A stretch of DNA of 64,000 bases from Tillus elongatus (Eukaryota > Arthropoda > Insecta > Coleoptera > Cleridae), in assembly GCA_964006375.1 (NCBI GenBank), contig OZ023267.1:33227266-33291265 (forward strand), in the 5' to 3' direction. A program made the position numbers and the translations under genes. The notes beneath the pieces are model-generated. The model worked only from the letters and a program-made list of their open reading frames with translations. It was not told where the DNA came from and made no database searches. Positions 38,893-53,917 of this stretch are shown here, piece after piece (positions within the stretch are counted from its first letter, which is position 1; every line of letters starts with the position of its first letter).

Positions 38893-41690
38893 TTTTTTTT
38901 CAACACCACACCACGAGGGGTTACAGTCTAAATACTATCGTACCGTGGGTGTCGACAAGGAGGAAAGACGCAACTTGTTAATTCTGGGCTTAAAGGTTTG
39001 GAGGTTCGGAGGAGAAGGAAAAACATGCGCCGGCAAAGAATTCCACAACTTGGAAGTCCTCGGGACAAAAGAGCGGGCATAACAAGATGTTCTATGTTTG
39101 GTGACCTGGACAGTAAAAGGGTGCAGTCGCTCTGTTCCTCTGGTAGGTCTGTTGGGAGCAGCAGATGGAGGAACTGTGGAAGAAAGCTCCTCTGAGCAGT
39201 GCCCGTGCAGATATCTATAAAAGAGAGAGAGAGGACACCAACGGCACGTCGGTGGGCAAGGAAAGGCAGTCTTTGGGTGAGGGTAGGTATAGCTCTCTTC
39301 TGAATGGAGTCTAGGATAGCGAGTGTAGAAGGGACAGCAGCACCCCAGAGCAATATTCGAGGTTTGGCCTTATTTGTGAAGTATATAAGGTATAGAGATT
39401 ATCTGGTGAAAAGTATTTGCAAGCCCGGAAGAGGAAACCAAATTCTTAGCAGCCGCTTCTGCAATTCATGTGACACGTTGGTGCCAATTTAGATATCGAT
39501 GCACAGAAATGCCAACAAGTGAAAAGGACCCATTACTTTCAATAACTTGGTTGTTCATTGTGATAGATCTAGGTCTGGTGTATCTCTTATGAGAAAGAAA
39601 GCATGACTGAAATTTGGTGGGGTTGAATTGTACAATATTTCTACTTCCCCAGTCTAATATTTTTTGGAGATCCACGGTGAGATAACCTTCCATTAGTCTG
39701 CGATCCTCATCTAATTGGGCCAAAGAGACAGGCTTAGAATATTGTACATTTGAGTGGAGGGTGCTATCGTCCGCGTAACTGTGAACTGGGTTGGATGTGC
39801 TAGAGAGGAGGTCATTGATGTGGAGAAGAAACAAAGTAAGGGCTAACGCTGAACCTTGAGGAATTTCTGCATTAATTGTATATAGTTTAGAGGAATGGCC
39901 ATCCACGACAACAGAGATGCTCCGGTTGGAGAGGAAATTTACTGTCCAGGTACAGAGTTTTGGTGGTAGGCCGCAAGTTTATTAAGCAGTGCTGCGTGCC
40001 AGACCTGATCGAATGCTTTTGATATGTCTAAAGCGACAATCTGTGTAGTTTCATAGACTTGTTCCAAGAATGGGTGACAAAGGAAAGGAGGTCGGTAGTT
40101 GATCTGCGCTAACGGAATCCATACTGCCTGTCGTCGATTAGACTGTGTTTTCAAGAAATTTGAGCAATTCGGTGTTTATATACTTTTCCATCACTTTAGA
40201 GACGACTGAAAGGAGAGATAGGCCTGCAGTTGCTAGGAAGCGCTTTAGATCCTTTCTTGGGGACGGGTTGTACTCGAGCAGTTTTCCAGTTACTAGGGAA
40301 TATGCCCTTATTGTAAAATGTCTGAAACAGACGAGTCATGACAGGAGCAAGTTCTGGTGAGCATTTTTTGAGAACAATTGCTGATATATCCTCAAGGCCA
40401 GGGGCTTTCCTGATATTAAGAGAAGAGAGCATCTTTCGTACCTTTTTAGTTTTGAAAATGATATCTGTCATATAATGCGCGACATTGGGGACTGTTGGTG
40501 GTTGGACATTTGGATGTGGGTTTAGAGTAGAATTGCCGGCGAACAACGAGGCAAAAAGTCCAGCCTTGCCCAGGGCGGTAAAAACAATTTCATCCCCTGA
40601 GACAAGAGGTGGGAACGTGCTCTTGCAGAAATTATTCCCAATAGACTCAGCAAGAGTCCAGAATGCCTTTCTGCCCTTGGAGCTCTAGAGGACTTTGTTT
40701 TTGATGTGGTTATTAAACGCGCTTTTTGCCTCAGAAAGAATGCGGAGATAGCGGTTTCATGCGTCGTTGGCGGTTTTCTTGACTGGGATTGTGTAGAAGC
40801 GTTTTGTGAGCTTTGACCTTTTCAAGTGTGGCCTTGTTACAATATTTTAAGTGGAATAAATGATTAAATGATAATTTCGGTGACGACAGTGGGTGTTGCA
40901 TTGCGCAGGAATCGGTGACCATGCATGGTCTGAGCGACCAAGGGGGGCGGTGACTGATATCTTATAGCATTCAGGATTTGTAGTAAGAAGGAGATCCAAG
41001 GGATTTCAGCTGTGTGTTGGGATGCGACGAAAGTAAGTAGGTTGCTGAATCATATTGACTAAAGAATTGCTGAATGTAAAGGCCTTGGCTGCTCTCCCTT
41101 GTGGATCGGTTTTTAGTGATCCTAGCCATTCCTTATTATGGACATTGAAGTCACCAAGAATAGTGACCTCGGAGAAAGGATATTCAGAAATCAGATGGTT
41201 GTTTTTTTCAGAAAGGTAGTCAAGGAGCTGAACAAAGTTGTTGTCAGAAGGTGACCGGTAAATGTAACAGATGAATTTAGTTGCAACCCTGAGAGAGAGA
41301 GAGAGAGAGAGAGTTTTATCCTTAGTATGTCTTTTCTTCCAGCTTCTAAATTGGGGAGTCTGGGGCAGGGTAGATTGCTACGGACGTATGCGCACACGCC
41401 TCCATGCAATCTAAAGGATGTAAGGAACTTATACCCTGGGAAATAAGGTGATTAGTGGCTGTTTTGGCTCTGATTTGGGTTTCGATGAGGAAGAGGATTT
41501 GGGGCCTATTAGCCTGGAGGAAATGGTGGACGGAGTTCAGGTTAGACTTTGGGCCACATATATTCGAGAAGGATATGTTAAATATTGATGCTGGCGCCCC
41601 CTGTACACCCCTCTCCCGGAGACCGGAATGGCGGGGTATTTTATATCCGAAATCTTTTGTACAAGAAACCGCCATCAACTTTTTTGCTTA
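38893..41690 (-). pseudogene. LINE-J copy 2 (ORF2 nearly full length, broken)
   Basis: This is the most 5'-complete LINE-J copy. The minus strand from about 41678 reads MMAVSCTKDFGYKIPRHSGL, then FSNICGPKSNLNSVHHFLQA and RPQILFLIETQI, the start of the APE-type endonuclease. GDFNV and SDH-region blocks follow in broken form. RT blocks are RKAPGLEDISAIVLKKCSPE, KGSKALPSNCRPI, VALDISKAFDQVWHAALLNK (first palm Asp), IPQGSALALTLFLLHINDLL and SYADDSTLHS (YADD kept, 39770 region). The C-terminus (39353-38928) ends with the family hairpin and an A-rich tail at 38893. A (GA)n run at 41290-41311 expands a short CT stretch of the endonuclease. Many frameshifts. Upstream of 41690 I cannot identify an ORF1. 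Confidence 0.85.
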
Positions 41691-42730
41691 TAAGGGAAAC
41701 CGACTCATACACAAGAACCGAAAACGTCCGTTGAGACTTCACCGGCCCCTTGATGCATGGGGTGGTACCTCCTCGGACGTGAAAAAATCCTTTACTATCA
41801 CGTAAAGGGAAGGTCCACTACCACCTGCAAAGTCTGTGACTATCACATTTTCAATAAAATTTGTGGTCTGTTCAAATTGATCAATCAGAAACCTACGAAA
41901 GCTACTCGTAGAGCTCTATCTTTAGGGTGGAGAACTTGGCATAGGTGTATTTTAAAGAAATTTTTAGTATTTTCCGTACATCCTGATGCAATATTTTAAG
42001 TTCCTATTCAATTTCCCGGGTGAAAGCAGAACGATTATCTTGAACTTTGTGACGATGTGGAAGTAACAAGCATATGGAAACAATTATTGCTAATAAAATA
42101 TATGCCACATAAGGGTTGAGTTAGCAGATGGTTTTCTTTTGTTAACGAAATTGATTAATTAGTGAAACCGAAAGTGGCAAACAAAATTAAACAAAACTCT
42201 ATTAATTATAGAGCCGAGTAGAGCTCTAATTAAAAAAGCTTTATAAAAAAATATCTAGTAGTTATCGCTGGTGCGGTAGTGTATGCGTCGTAAAGAGACA
42301 GGGCAGGACATTGAGCACTCGGTGCTTTGAAGTTGGAAAGTTTAAAATAAACAGCCAGTGAGAAACGGGAAACTGACGCTCAGAAAGAGTTGAGTGGACC
42401 GTGCTGGATTGAGCATGGTTGGGCCACGCTCTGTTAAAACGAGTTGCGCATTACAATTTATTTCCCTTTGGAAGGCAAATGTTTTTGTTGGCGTTTTTAA
42501 CAGTTGGCAGAGAGAAAAATCATAAACATATACAAAATCGCTACCGAAGAAATGATAAAATAGAACATACGATAACGAGTGACTCAGCGGCCCTTTTTTC
42601 CACAACAAAAGAGAAATTACTGCACTATGTTCTTCTGTTAAAGGTTTACGCAAGGTTTATATTATTCCAATTTGCTAATTACGAAATCTAGGTATTCCTA
42701 ATTTGGTTTATTTCAAATAATATAAGAGCG
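41691..42730. other. unassigned sequence
   Basis: The first part may be LINE-J 5' sequence, but no second copy in the window extends this far to confirm it. The remainder shows short open frames without recognisable domains. Confidence 0.35.
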
Positions 42731-42737
42731 AAAAACT

Positions 42738-43047
42738 CTAGACGCAGCAAGTGCGTTATAAAAGTGAATTTAATTAAAATGTTTTTAACAGCAAATATGT
42801 CTCTCTAATGCAAGCAGGCATCAATCTGGTTACCGGTATAGCCTATATAGTAGAAACAATGTGCCATATTTTATCAAAATGATCTATTTTTTGAAAATGT
42901 ACAAAAATTTTCCGTAAATAAACTTAAAATGTTTCCGAGAAAACTGATTTCCCAGCCAACAAACCTTGGCTTAATAGCAAATTGAGTTATTGTAATTTGA
43001 AGTATTCAATGAAAATTCGCTACCAAAACGCACTTACTGCGTCTTGA
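42738..43047. mobile_element. stand-alone M block (310 bp) of family X
   Basis: Inverted ends TCTAGACGCAGCAAGTGCGT and CGCACTTACTGCGTCTTGA bound an interior with GCAGGCATCAATCTGGTTAC and AAACTTAAAATGTTTCCGA blocks. The same interior recurs at 23945-24260, 50148-50465 and 51802-52112. Reversed module C follows to about 43200. Confidence 0.8.
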
Positions 43048-43243
43048 TTTTTTCCTACAAACATGCATCATATTTCGATAAAAATGCAACAATATAAGGG
43101 TGTTCGGAAAAAAATTGTTGGTATCACCAACGACACGCTGTGATTGTCAAAGTAGTTTTATAAAAGGCAGCTCAAGACACCCTATAATTGGCGTATACAA
43201 CTTTTTCTGGTATCTTGTACAATAAAAATTATATTGATCTTTT

Positions 43244-45505
43244 CCATAATAAGAAATGGCTAGGATCTTCAAAAACCGATCCACAGCCTTTTCAGTCAGC
43301 AATATGGTTCAGCAACCTACTTACTTTCCTCACATCCCAACACACAGCTCAAATCCCTTGAATCTCCTTCTCACTACAAAACCTGAATGCTATAAGACAT
43401 CAGTTACCGCAACCCGAGGTCACACAGTCATCACACCCACGTGTCGTTTTGCACTACAACTCCATAAACTGGGACGAAATCCGGGATTAATTTTCCTCAG
43501 CTCCATGGGCGTCGGTCTGCTTCTCTCATCCTGACCCCTCTGATATCTCATAAAACGTCACCGAAATTATCCAAGCTGGCATGGAATTATTTATTCCACG
43601 TACACAGAAAACCTCTTTAGCCAATCAAAAGCCCTGGTTCTCTGAATCCTGTGACAAGGCCAGACTTCAAATGGTCAAAGGAGAGAAATATGCCTGTAGT
43701 TGCCATACAGGCCTATTTCTCTCCTTTCAGTCGTCTCGAAAGTGATGATAAAGTATATAAACACCGAATTACTCAAATTTCTTGAAAAACACAGTCTAAT
43801 CAACGACAAGCAGTATGGATTCGGTCAGCGCAGATCAACTGCCGACCTCCTTTCCTTTGTCACCCACTCCTGGAACAAGTCTATGGATCTATACGGCGAA
43901 TTCTAGATTGTCGCTCTAGACATATCCAAAGCATTCAACCAGGTCTGACACGCAGCACTGCCTAATAAACCTCCGACCTATGGCCTACCACCAAAACTCT
44001 GTACTTGGACATCAAATTTCCTCTCCAACCGGAGCATTTCTGTTGTCGTGGTTGGCCATTCTTCTAAACTGTATCCAATTAATGCAGGAGTCCCTCAAGG
44101 TTCAGCTTTAGCCCCTACTTTGTTTCTTCTCCACATCAATGATCTTCTCTCTAGCATATCCAACCCAGTTCACAATTACGCAGACGACAGCACCCTCCAC
44201 TCAAATATACAATATTTCAAGCCTGTCTCTTTAATCCAATTAGATGAGGATCGCAGACTCATGGAGGGTTCTGTCTGTGGATCTCCAAAAAATATCAGAC
44301 TGGGCAAGTAGAAATCTTGTAGAATTCAACTCCACCAAATCTCAGTCTTGCTTTCTATCTCTTAAGAGATACACCATAGATAGCCCTAGACCCATCACAA
44401 TGAACAACCAAGTTATTCAAAGTAATGAGTCCTTTTCACTTGCTGGCATTTCTGTGGATCGAAATTTCAATTGGCAGCAACATGTCACATCAATTCCAGA
44501 AGCCGCTGCTAAGAAATTAGGTTTTCTCTTCCGCGCTCGCAAATACTTTTCACCGGCTAATCTATAGAGATGAGACGTATAGGTCTCTTCTGAGAGGAGT
44601 CCAGGATAGCGAGTGTAGAAGCGGCAGCGGCACCCCAGATGTGGGAGCAGTATTCCAGGTTTGGCGTTATTTGTGAAGTATATAAGGTATAGACCTTATA
44701 TACTTCACAAATAAGGCCAAAGCTCGAACACTGCTCCCACATCTGGGGTGCCGCTCCACTCGTTATTTGTGAAGTATATAAGGTCTATACCTAGTGTATA
44801 AGGTATATAAGGTATAGACCTTATATACTTCACAAATAACGCCAAACCTCGAATACTGCTTCTACATATGTGGTGCCGCTGCTGCTTATACACTCGCTAT
44901 CCTAGAAGCGGCAGCGGCACCTCAGATGTGGGAGCAGTATTCGAGGTTTGGCGTTATTTGTATAGTTATAGGTATAGACCTTATATACTTCACAAATAAC
45001 GCCAAACCTCGAATACTGCTCCCACATCTCGGGTGCCGCTGCCGCTTCTACACTCGCTAGCCTAGACTCCGTTCAGAAGAGAACTATACGTCTCATCGGT
45101 AAGCCTACCCTCACCCAAAGGCTGCAATCCCTTGCCCACTGACGTGCCGTTGGTGACCTCTCTCTTTCTTTTATAGATATCTGCATGGGCACTGCTCAGA
45201 GGAGCTTTATTCCATAGTTCCTCCACCTGCTGCCCCCAACAGATCTACCAGGGGAACAGAGTGATTGCACCATTTTACTGTTCATGTCAACAAACATAGA
45301 ACATCTTGTTATGCTCGCTCTTTTGTCCCGAGGACTTCCAAGTTGTGGAATTCTTGCCGGCACATGTTTTTTCTTCACCTCCGAACCTCCACACCTTCAA
45401 GTCTAGAATTAACAAGTTGCCTCTTTCCCCCTTGTCTACACCAACGGTACGATAGTATTTAGGCTTTAAGCCCTCGTAGTGTGGTGTTGAAATATAAAAA
45501 AGTCT
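43244..45505 (+). pseudogene. LINE-J copy 3, deleted and rearranged
   Basis: It starts within the endonuclease (KEWLG-like, then SSNPLNLLLTTKPECYKTSV). It loses about 600 bp at 43680-43735, where a snap-back hairpin marks the junction. It resumes in RT (NTELLKFLEKHSLINDKQYG, RRSTADLLSFVTHSWNKSMD, INAGVPQGSALAPTLFLLHI, NYADDSTLHSN). At 44570-45070 the segment encoding PNLEYCSHIWGAAAASTLAI is replaced by six alternating inverted copies. The C-terminal frame then continues to the 3' end at about 45480 with a short A-rich tail. It is inactive. Sequence is close to copies 2 and 4. Confidence 0.85.
44570..45070. repeat. nested palindrome cluster inside LINE-J copy 3
   Basis: A segment of about 90 bp (forward form contains ATACTTCACAAATAACGCCA and CACATCTGGGGTGCCGCT) occurs six times in alternating orientation: reverse about 44570-44694, forward 44694-44765, short reverse 44764-44789, forward 44817-44905, reverse 44906-44970, forward 44976-45070. 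Junctions are marked by GTATAGACC/GGTCTATAC palindromes. Confidence 0.85.
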
Positions 45506-45775
45506 AATGTAATTCAGGGAGTTTTTCATTAATGTTATTTCATGTAAAAATCGACATGCCGTAAACAGCGCGGCCTTAAATAGTGACTGAATTTTAAAAA
45601 AATCAAACTTGTCGTAACTCAATTGTTTCAAATAGAACAGTCTGTATTTTGTGTTTCAGAAATGAAGGGCATAATAATAAATGTTTAATAAGTTATTTAC
45701 AAAAATGTTTTGGGATTTTCGTGAAGAAATTGTTTCTAAATTTTCATGCAAAAAACCGTTTGGGAGTTTCGTCGA

Positions 45776-45930
45776 AAAGCCTATTTGATGAAATACGGTA
45801 CGTTGTTTCTACTATGTAGGTTACACTGGTAACCAAATTTGATGCCTACTTTTATTAAAAAATGCATATTTTCTACAAAAACTTTTTTATGAAAATTCAT
45901 TACCATAACGTACTTGCTGCGTCTTATTTA
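45776..45930. mobile_element. partial M block of family X
   Basis: The interior (GGTTACACTGGTAACCAAAT) and the terminal GAAAATTCATTACCATAACG ... CTTGCTGCGTC end match the 3' part of the M block. The other end is missing. Confidence 0.75.
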
Positions 45931-46218
45931 TTTTATATTTTTATCAATTGCCTCGCTTCTCCTATACTTGTCTATTATTTTCTTTCAACTGGCCTTGGAA
46001 ATAGCTTATAGTGTTACCAGTTCGCCCAAGTTTAAAGAATTTTCTTAATCTTAAAATTTATCAAATCCCAATTACACTCGTCACATTTTAGGGAATTTTT
46101 ATTTAAAAAAATTCACTAATAGAGAGGTATCGATGGTGAGACTTTGCAAAAATTTTTCCAAATGAGCGCAAACTGGGACCCTAGAACCCATATCCGGGGT
46201 CAGTTTAAATATTTATAT

Positions 46219-46294
<76 letters not shown>

Positions 46295-46299
46295 TATAC

Positions 46300-46693
46300 A
46301 AATCTTCAGGCTCCAAAAAAAGTGATTAGGTTGATTGCTGGAGTTGGCTGCCGTGAACACTGTAAGCCGTACTTTATTAGTCTGGGAATTATGAATCTTC
46401 CCACGATATACATCTTTAGTCAGTTATTAAATATACACAGGGATAAGTTTGATTATCAGCTAAATTCTGCATACCATAACTATAGTACAAGATCGGCTAG
46501 TTTAATACGACCGCAGAGATTTAGACTACAAAAATCGGTAAATAATTATTTACATATCGCCTTATATAATAAGCTACCAGTTCACATAAAGCCCTTAGAT
46601 TACGGGAAATTTAAAAATGCTATAAAGCATTACTTTAAGCAAAACGCTTACTATTCACTCCGTGAGTACATGGATGCCTCCATAGTGCTATAG
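46300..46693 (+). pseudogene. non-LTR retrotransposon ORF2 C-terminal fragment
   Basis: An open frame to the TAG at 46691 reads KKVIRLIAGVGCREHCKPYF, then LGIMNLPTIYIFSQLLNIHR, YNKLPVHIKPLDYGKFKNAI and AYYSLREYMD. This is the region after the RT thumb in jockey/CR1-like ORF2 proteins, ending in the usual short acidic tail. The fragment has no internal stop over about 130 residues, so it is young or recently truncated. It is probably the same family as the RT piece at 2767-3480, since both have the same codon usage and the second would follow the first. That link is an inference. Confidence 0.78.
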
Positions 46694-46885
46694 TCTTTGT
46701 ATCTCGCACATGTAGTAATTTGTATTTTACAAGGTTCACTTATTGTATAGTTAATTTTAACTAATTTATATGTCTGTGTATTTTGCATTGTACTTTTAAA
46801 ACTTGGATTTTTTGTTAGTGTATTTCGACTTGCCACAATTATTGAATTTTTTAAGTGTAAAAGGTGGTCAAATAAATGTATCTAT

Positions 46886-47008
<123 letters not shown>

Positions 47009-47478
47009 GTTAACCGTCTGATAACTCAAAAAATAAGTAACCGATTTCAATGAAACTCGGCAAGTGCCTTTCTTTTATTAATGGCTTGGATGAGTTCGTT
47101 ATCCTGGAAAATCGGACAAGGTTTTCCGGGAAAATTTTGGGTTTTCTTTCAAAAAAAAAGTATTCTCCTAAAATAACAAATCTGCTTTAATGAAATTTAC
47201 TATAATGTTGCCTTGAGAGAGACCTTACTACGTACCAAAACTCAACTTTCTAAGTTTATAGAAAATTGAGTTATTAAAATTTTAAATTTTCTTTTGAAGT
47301 TTTTTTTTCTCCGAAAATTGCAAAGTTGTTTAAATGAAATTTCGTGGATATTTTGCCCTAAGAAAGACCTTATTAGGTAACAAAATTAAACTTTCTAAGT
47401 TTATAGAAAATTGAGTTATTCAAATTTGAAGCATTTTATAAAAATTCAGTACCATAACGCACTTGCTGCGTCCCGAGA

Positions 47479-48568
<1,090 letters not shown>

Positions 48569-48823
48569 CTTTTGATACATAGGTTCAGAATGACGTACTG
48601 AATATAAAAACACAAAATCCTTACAAATTAGGAGGCTGGAAGTGCCGCCATTTTGAGAAAAACCGTTTCGGTCTATATCTCCGTAACCGTGCACTTTAGG
48701 TCAAAAATAGTAATGACCTTTATTGTAGATAATTGCATTTCTCATCTTTTATAATAAATATTTTTTTTGTATCACTCACCGTTTACAACTTATACGACTA
48801 TTAGCATTCATTTATTGACTTTT

Positions 48824-48952
48824 AGTGAATTTTCTTAAAAAAAATTCACTAATGAGGAGTTCTCGACTTTCGAATTTTGAAAAAATTTCTTCAAATGAGC
48901 GCTATTTAGGACCCCCGGAACCCAAATCCGAGGTCAGTTTCAGACTTTATAT

Positions 48953-49046
<94 letters not shown>

Positions 49047-50465
49047 GTGTCACACCTATAACTTAAAAAATAATGGACCGATTTTGATAAAATTTGGCAC
49101 ATACCTTCCTTTCGCAAGTCGCTTGGACAAGTTCGTTAGCCAGAAAAATCCACCGAGGTTTTCCCGGAAAATTTTGTGTTTTCTTTCGAAAAAAATCGAA
49201 AAAAATTTATATCTCCAAAATTAACAAAGTAAGGGCAACCAAATTTCACACGCGGGTTTATGTCATTAAAGGCAAGTTATTTACACAAATTTATCTCCGT
49301 AGGTTAAATGACAAAAAAGTTACAGGCATTCAAAGAAAAATAAATTTGGGTTCTCCTCAAAACGTCAAAATCGCGATTTTAAACGTGAAAATTGGTGTGT
49401 ACCTTCCTTTTGCAAGTGGCTTGGATATGTTCGTTACCCAGGAAAATCCGACGATGTTTTCCCGGAAAATTTTGTGTTTTCTTTCAAAAAAAATTTATAT
49501 CTCCAAAATTAACAAAGTAAGGGCAACCAAATTTTATACGCGGGTTTATGTCATTATAGGCAAGTTACCTACCAAAGTTTAGCTCTGTAGGTCAAAAGAC
49601 AAAAAAGTTATAGGCATTTAAACAAAAATAAATTGGGGGTTTTCACAAAACGTCAAAGTTGCGATTTAAACGTCAAAATTGGCAACATTTAGGAAAAGAA
49701 CTTGAATCTAATACGGACTATGGAAATAAAATGTCTCAAGAAGAATGTTTTACAAACCCTGGAGTCTTAGTTTCAACCGTCATTGTCCTTCATTTTAATA
49801 AAATGTTTCCAGAAAATTCATTTCAAATAGACCCTTTCTCTGATGCTTGGCAGTAGCCTTAGCTATAGAGTTTATCGTTAATAGTATATAATTTTTGTAG
49901 AATTTTCGTAAAAAAAATCAATAAAGCTCAATATATCTGTTATTATACCAGATATGAAAAAAACTTGTATATATTAATTATAGGGTGTCTTAAACTACAT
50001 CTTAAAAAATTATTTCTACAAACACAGGGTGGCCCATAAGTCGTTGGTGATACAAATTTTCTTTTTTATTTTAATCAAACACGCCTTATGTTATTGCATT
50101 TTTGCATTTTCCATCGAAATATAATGCATGTTTGTAAGAACAAAAATTCTGGACGCAGTAAGTGCGTTATGGCAGCGAATTTTGATCAAATGCTTAATAT
50201 TTGAATAGCTCAATTTGCTATTAACCTATAAGGTTGACCAAAAAACTAGTTTTTTCGGGAACACTTTAAGTTTACTTTCGGAATTTTTTTTACATTTTCA
50301 AACAATAAAGTTATTTTGATGAAACATGGAACATTGTTTTTACTATATAGATTATACTGGTAACCAAATTTGATGCCTGCTTTCTTAAAAAAAAAACACA
50401 TTATTGCTATTAAAAAATAGTTTTATGAAAATTCACTACCATAACGCACTTGCTGCGTCCCGAGA
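48824..50465 (+). mobile_element. family X, full copy X2 (1.64 kb)
   Basis: It starts T|AGTGAATTTTCTTAAAAAAA and ends GCACTTGCTGCGTCCCGAGA|T. The order is the same as X1: A, (TA)n (48957-49041), B, C, M (50148-50465). Module B contains a 298-bp direct tandem duplication (about 49103 and 49401). Without it the length equals that of X1. It interrupts the left arm of element Y at a T-run. Confidence 0.78.
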
Positions 50466-50627
50466 TTTTTTTACCGATAGCCTTGTTAATAATTGTTTAA
50501 ACAATAAAATGCTTATAACTTAACTTTTCAATCGGCAAATTTCCTACAATTTTTCTAAAAACTCTTTTTTTAAATCAATATTTTCAAAGTTATAACGCGT
50601 TAAATGTTGCACTTTTCAATCGCCAAA

Positions 50628-51427
<800 letters not shown>

Positions 51428-51801
51428 AATAATAATTTTAGAAAAAAGTTTTAAGTAAAAATTGTAGGAAATTTGTCGATTGAAAAGTTAAGTTATAAGC
51501 ATTTTATTTTTTAAACAATTATTAACAAAGATATAGGTAAAAAAGTCAATAAATAAATGCTAATAGTCGTATAAGTTGTAAACGGTGAGTGAATCAAAAA
51601 AAAATTATTTAACAAAAAACATGAGAAATGCAATTATCTACAATAAAGGTCATTACCATTTTTGGCCTAAAGTGCAAAGTTACGGAGATATAGACCAAAA
51701 CGGTTTTTCTCAAAATGGCGGCACTTGCGGCCTCCTAATTTGTAAGGATTTTGTGTTTTTATATTCAGTACGTCATTCTGAACCTATGTATCAAAAAAAA
51801 T

Positions 51802-52112
51802 CCTGGACGCAGCAAGTGCGTTATGATAGTGAATTTTCATTTAAATGTTTTAAATACCATTTTTTTTTTCTAGGAAACATACATCAAATTTGGTTACCAG
51901 TATAACATATATAGTAAAGATAATGTACCATATTTCATTAAAATAACTTTATTGTTTGAAAATGTAAAAAAAAAATTGAAAATAAGCTTAAAATATTCCC
52001 GAAAAAGCTAGTTTCCTGGCCACGAACCTTATAGGTTAATAGCAAATTGAGCTATTCAAATTTGAGGCATTCAATAAAAATTCGCTACCATAACACACTT
52101 ACTGAGTTCCGA
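51802..52112. mobile_element. stand-alone M block (311 bp) of family X
   Basis: CTGGACGCAGCAAGTGCGTT and CACTTACTGAGTTCCGA ends, with an interior containing TGGTTACCAGTATAACATAT and AAGCTTAAAATATTCCCGA blocks. It starts directly outside the right arm of Y, in a T-run (on the other strand). Confidence 0.8.
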
Positions 52113-52254
52113 ATGTATTGTCTTACAAACATGCATTATAATTTCGTGGTCTAAATTCCATACATTAAAGGCTGGCTCAGAACTGACACTGATAGGGGGA
52201 ATCCGTCTGTCTAATTATAAGAAAACATTGTTTAATCTATTTCAACTGAGCAGA

Positions 52255-52865
<611 letters not shown>

Positions 52866-52959
52866 AAAAAGCAAATTAACGATAATAAAGAAGTAAAAAT
52901 AAGAGTTAGTTACTACAAAATATTGACCATTAGTTGCTAAACAAGTGCCAAATCTGTGT

Positions 52960-53917
52960 CTAAAATCCCGAAAGACGTTATCAAAAGTATTGCAATGAAT
53001 TTCATGACATTTGATTCCTATTTCTAATATTCAAATGTTCAGTATGATCCGGCCTATGTTTGAAAACTTTACTATTTAGATCACTCCCCAAATAAAAATC
53101 GAGAGGTGTGAGGTCTGGGGAGCTTGCGGCCACTCAATTGCACTTCTTCTTCCAATCCGTTGATTAGGAAATATCGGGTTCAAAAATTGACGAACTTGTT
53201 AATTAAAATATGCAGGAGCACCACCTGCTGAAACCTAATATCTCTTTGGTTTGGGTACAGGGTTTATAATTCTAGGATAATCTGTTCAGCTAACAACTTC
53301 AAATAAAGTTCTGAAGTAACGTTTTCGTTAATAAAAAATGGTCCAATGATATTATGGCCTATGATACTTATCCAAACGTAACATTTTTTGGTCTTAGCGT
53401 GTGTACTTCAGCCACCCACCGCGGATTATCTGCTGAACAATATCTACAATTGTGCCTATTGGTGCAGTTATGCATAAATGTAGCCTCATCGGAAAAGTGA
53501 ATATTATTTACAAAATTGGGATCAACATTGCACATCTGAATCATAATTTCACAAAACTCCGTTCTTCTACCAAAATCATCCTCTATAAGTTCTTGCACTA
53601 GATGTATCTCGAAGTGACGTATCTTTTTGCTTTTGAATAAGATTTTAACTGGGTTGTGAGACATATTGTGTTACTGGCCCATCTGTCGAAGCGATTGGGT
53701 TGTCCTGTAAATCAACTAAAACATTTATAGCCATATCGCCACTAGTAGTGCTTTTCGGCCTGCTTGTTTTTGACCTGCCTTGTAAACTTCCTGATTCATT
53801 GACTTTCTTTAATTATTTGCTTACATTAGATTGGGTAATCGCAGGCGGGTTAGGGTAAGCGTGAATAAATAAAGTTTCTGCTTGTGTTCTCTTGCGGTCA
53901 CCATATCCAACCATCAT
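52960..53917 (-). pseudogene. DD41D transposase pseudogene, lineage 4
   Basis: From ATG 53917 the minus strand reads MMVGYGDRKRTQAETLFIHA (first HTH) and NPPAITQSNVSK, then GDMAINVLVDLQDNPIAST. In another frame at 53664-53368 it reads SKKIRHFEIHLVQELIEDDF, FVNNIHFSDEATFMHNCTNR (first catalytic Asp) and RYCSADNPRWVAEVHT. Further decayed blocks give IIGPFFINENVTSELYLKLL, a second motif in which the Asp is lost (QQ-GGAPAYF), and IGRRSAIEWPQAP near 53125. The order and spacing match the DD41D transposases elsewhere in the window, at low identity. At least three frame breaks and the lost Asp make it inactive. It covers almost the full gene. Confidence 0.78.
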
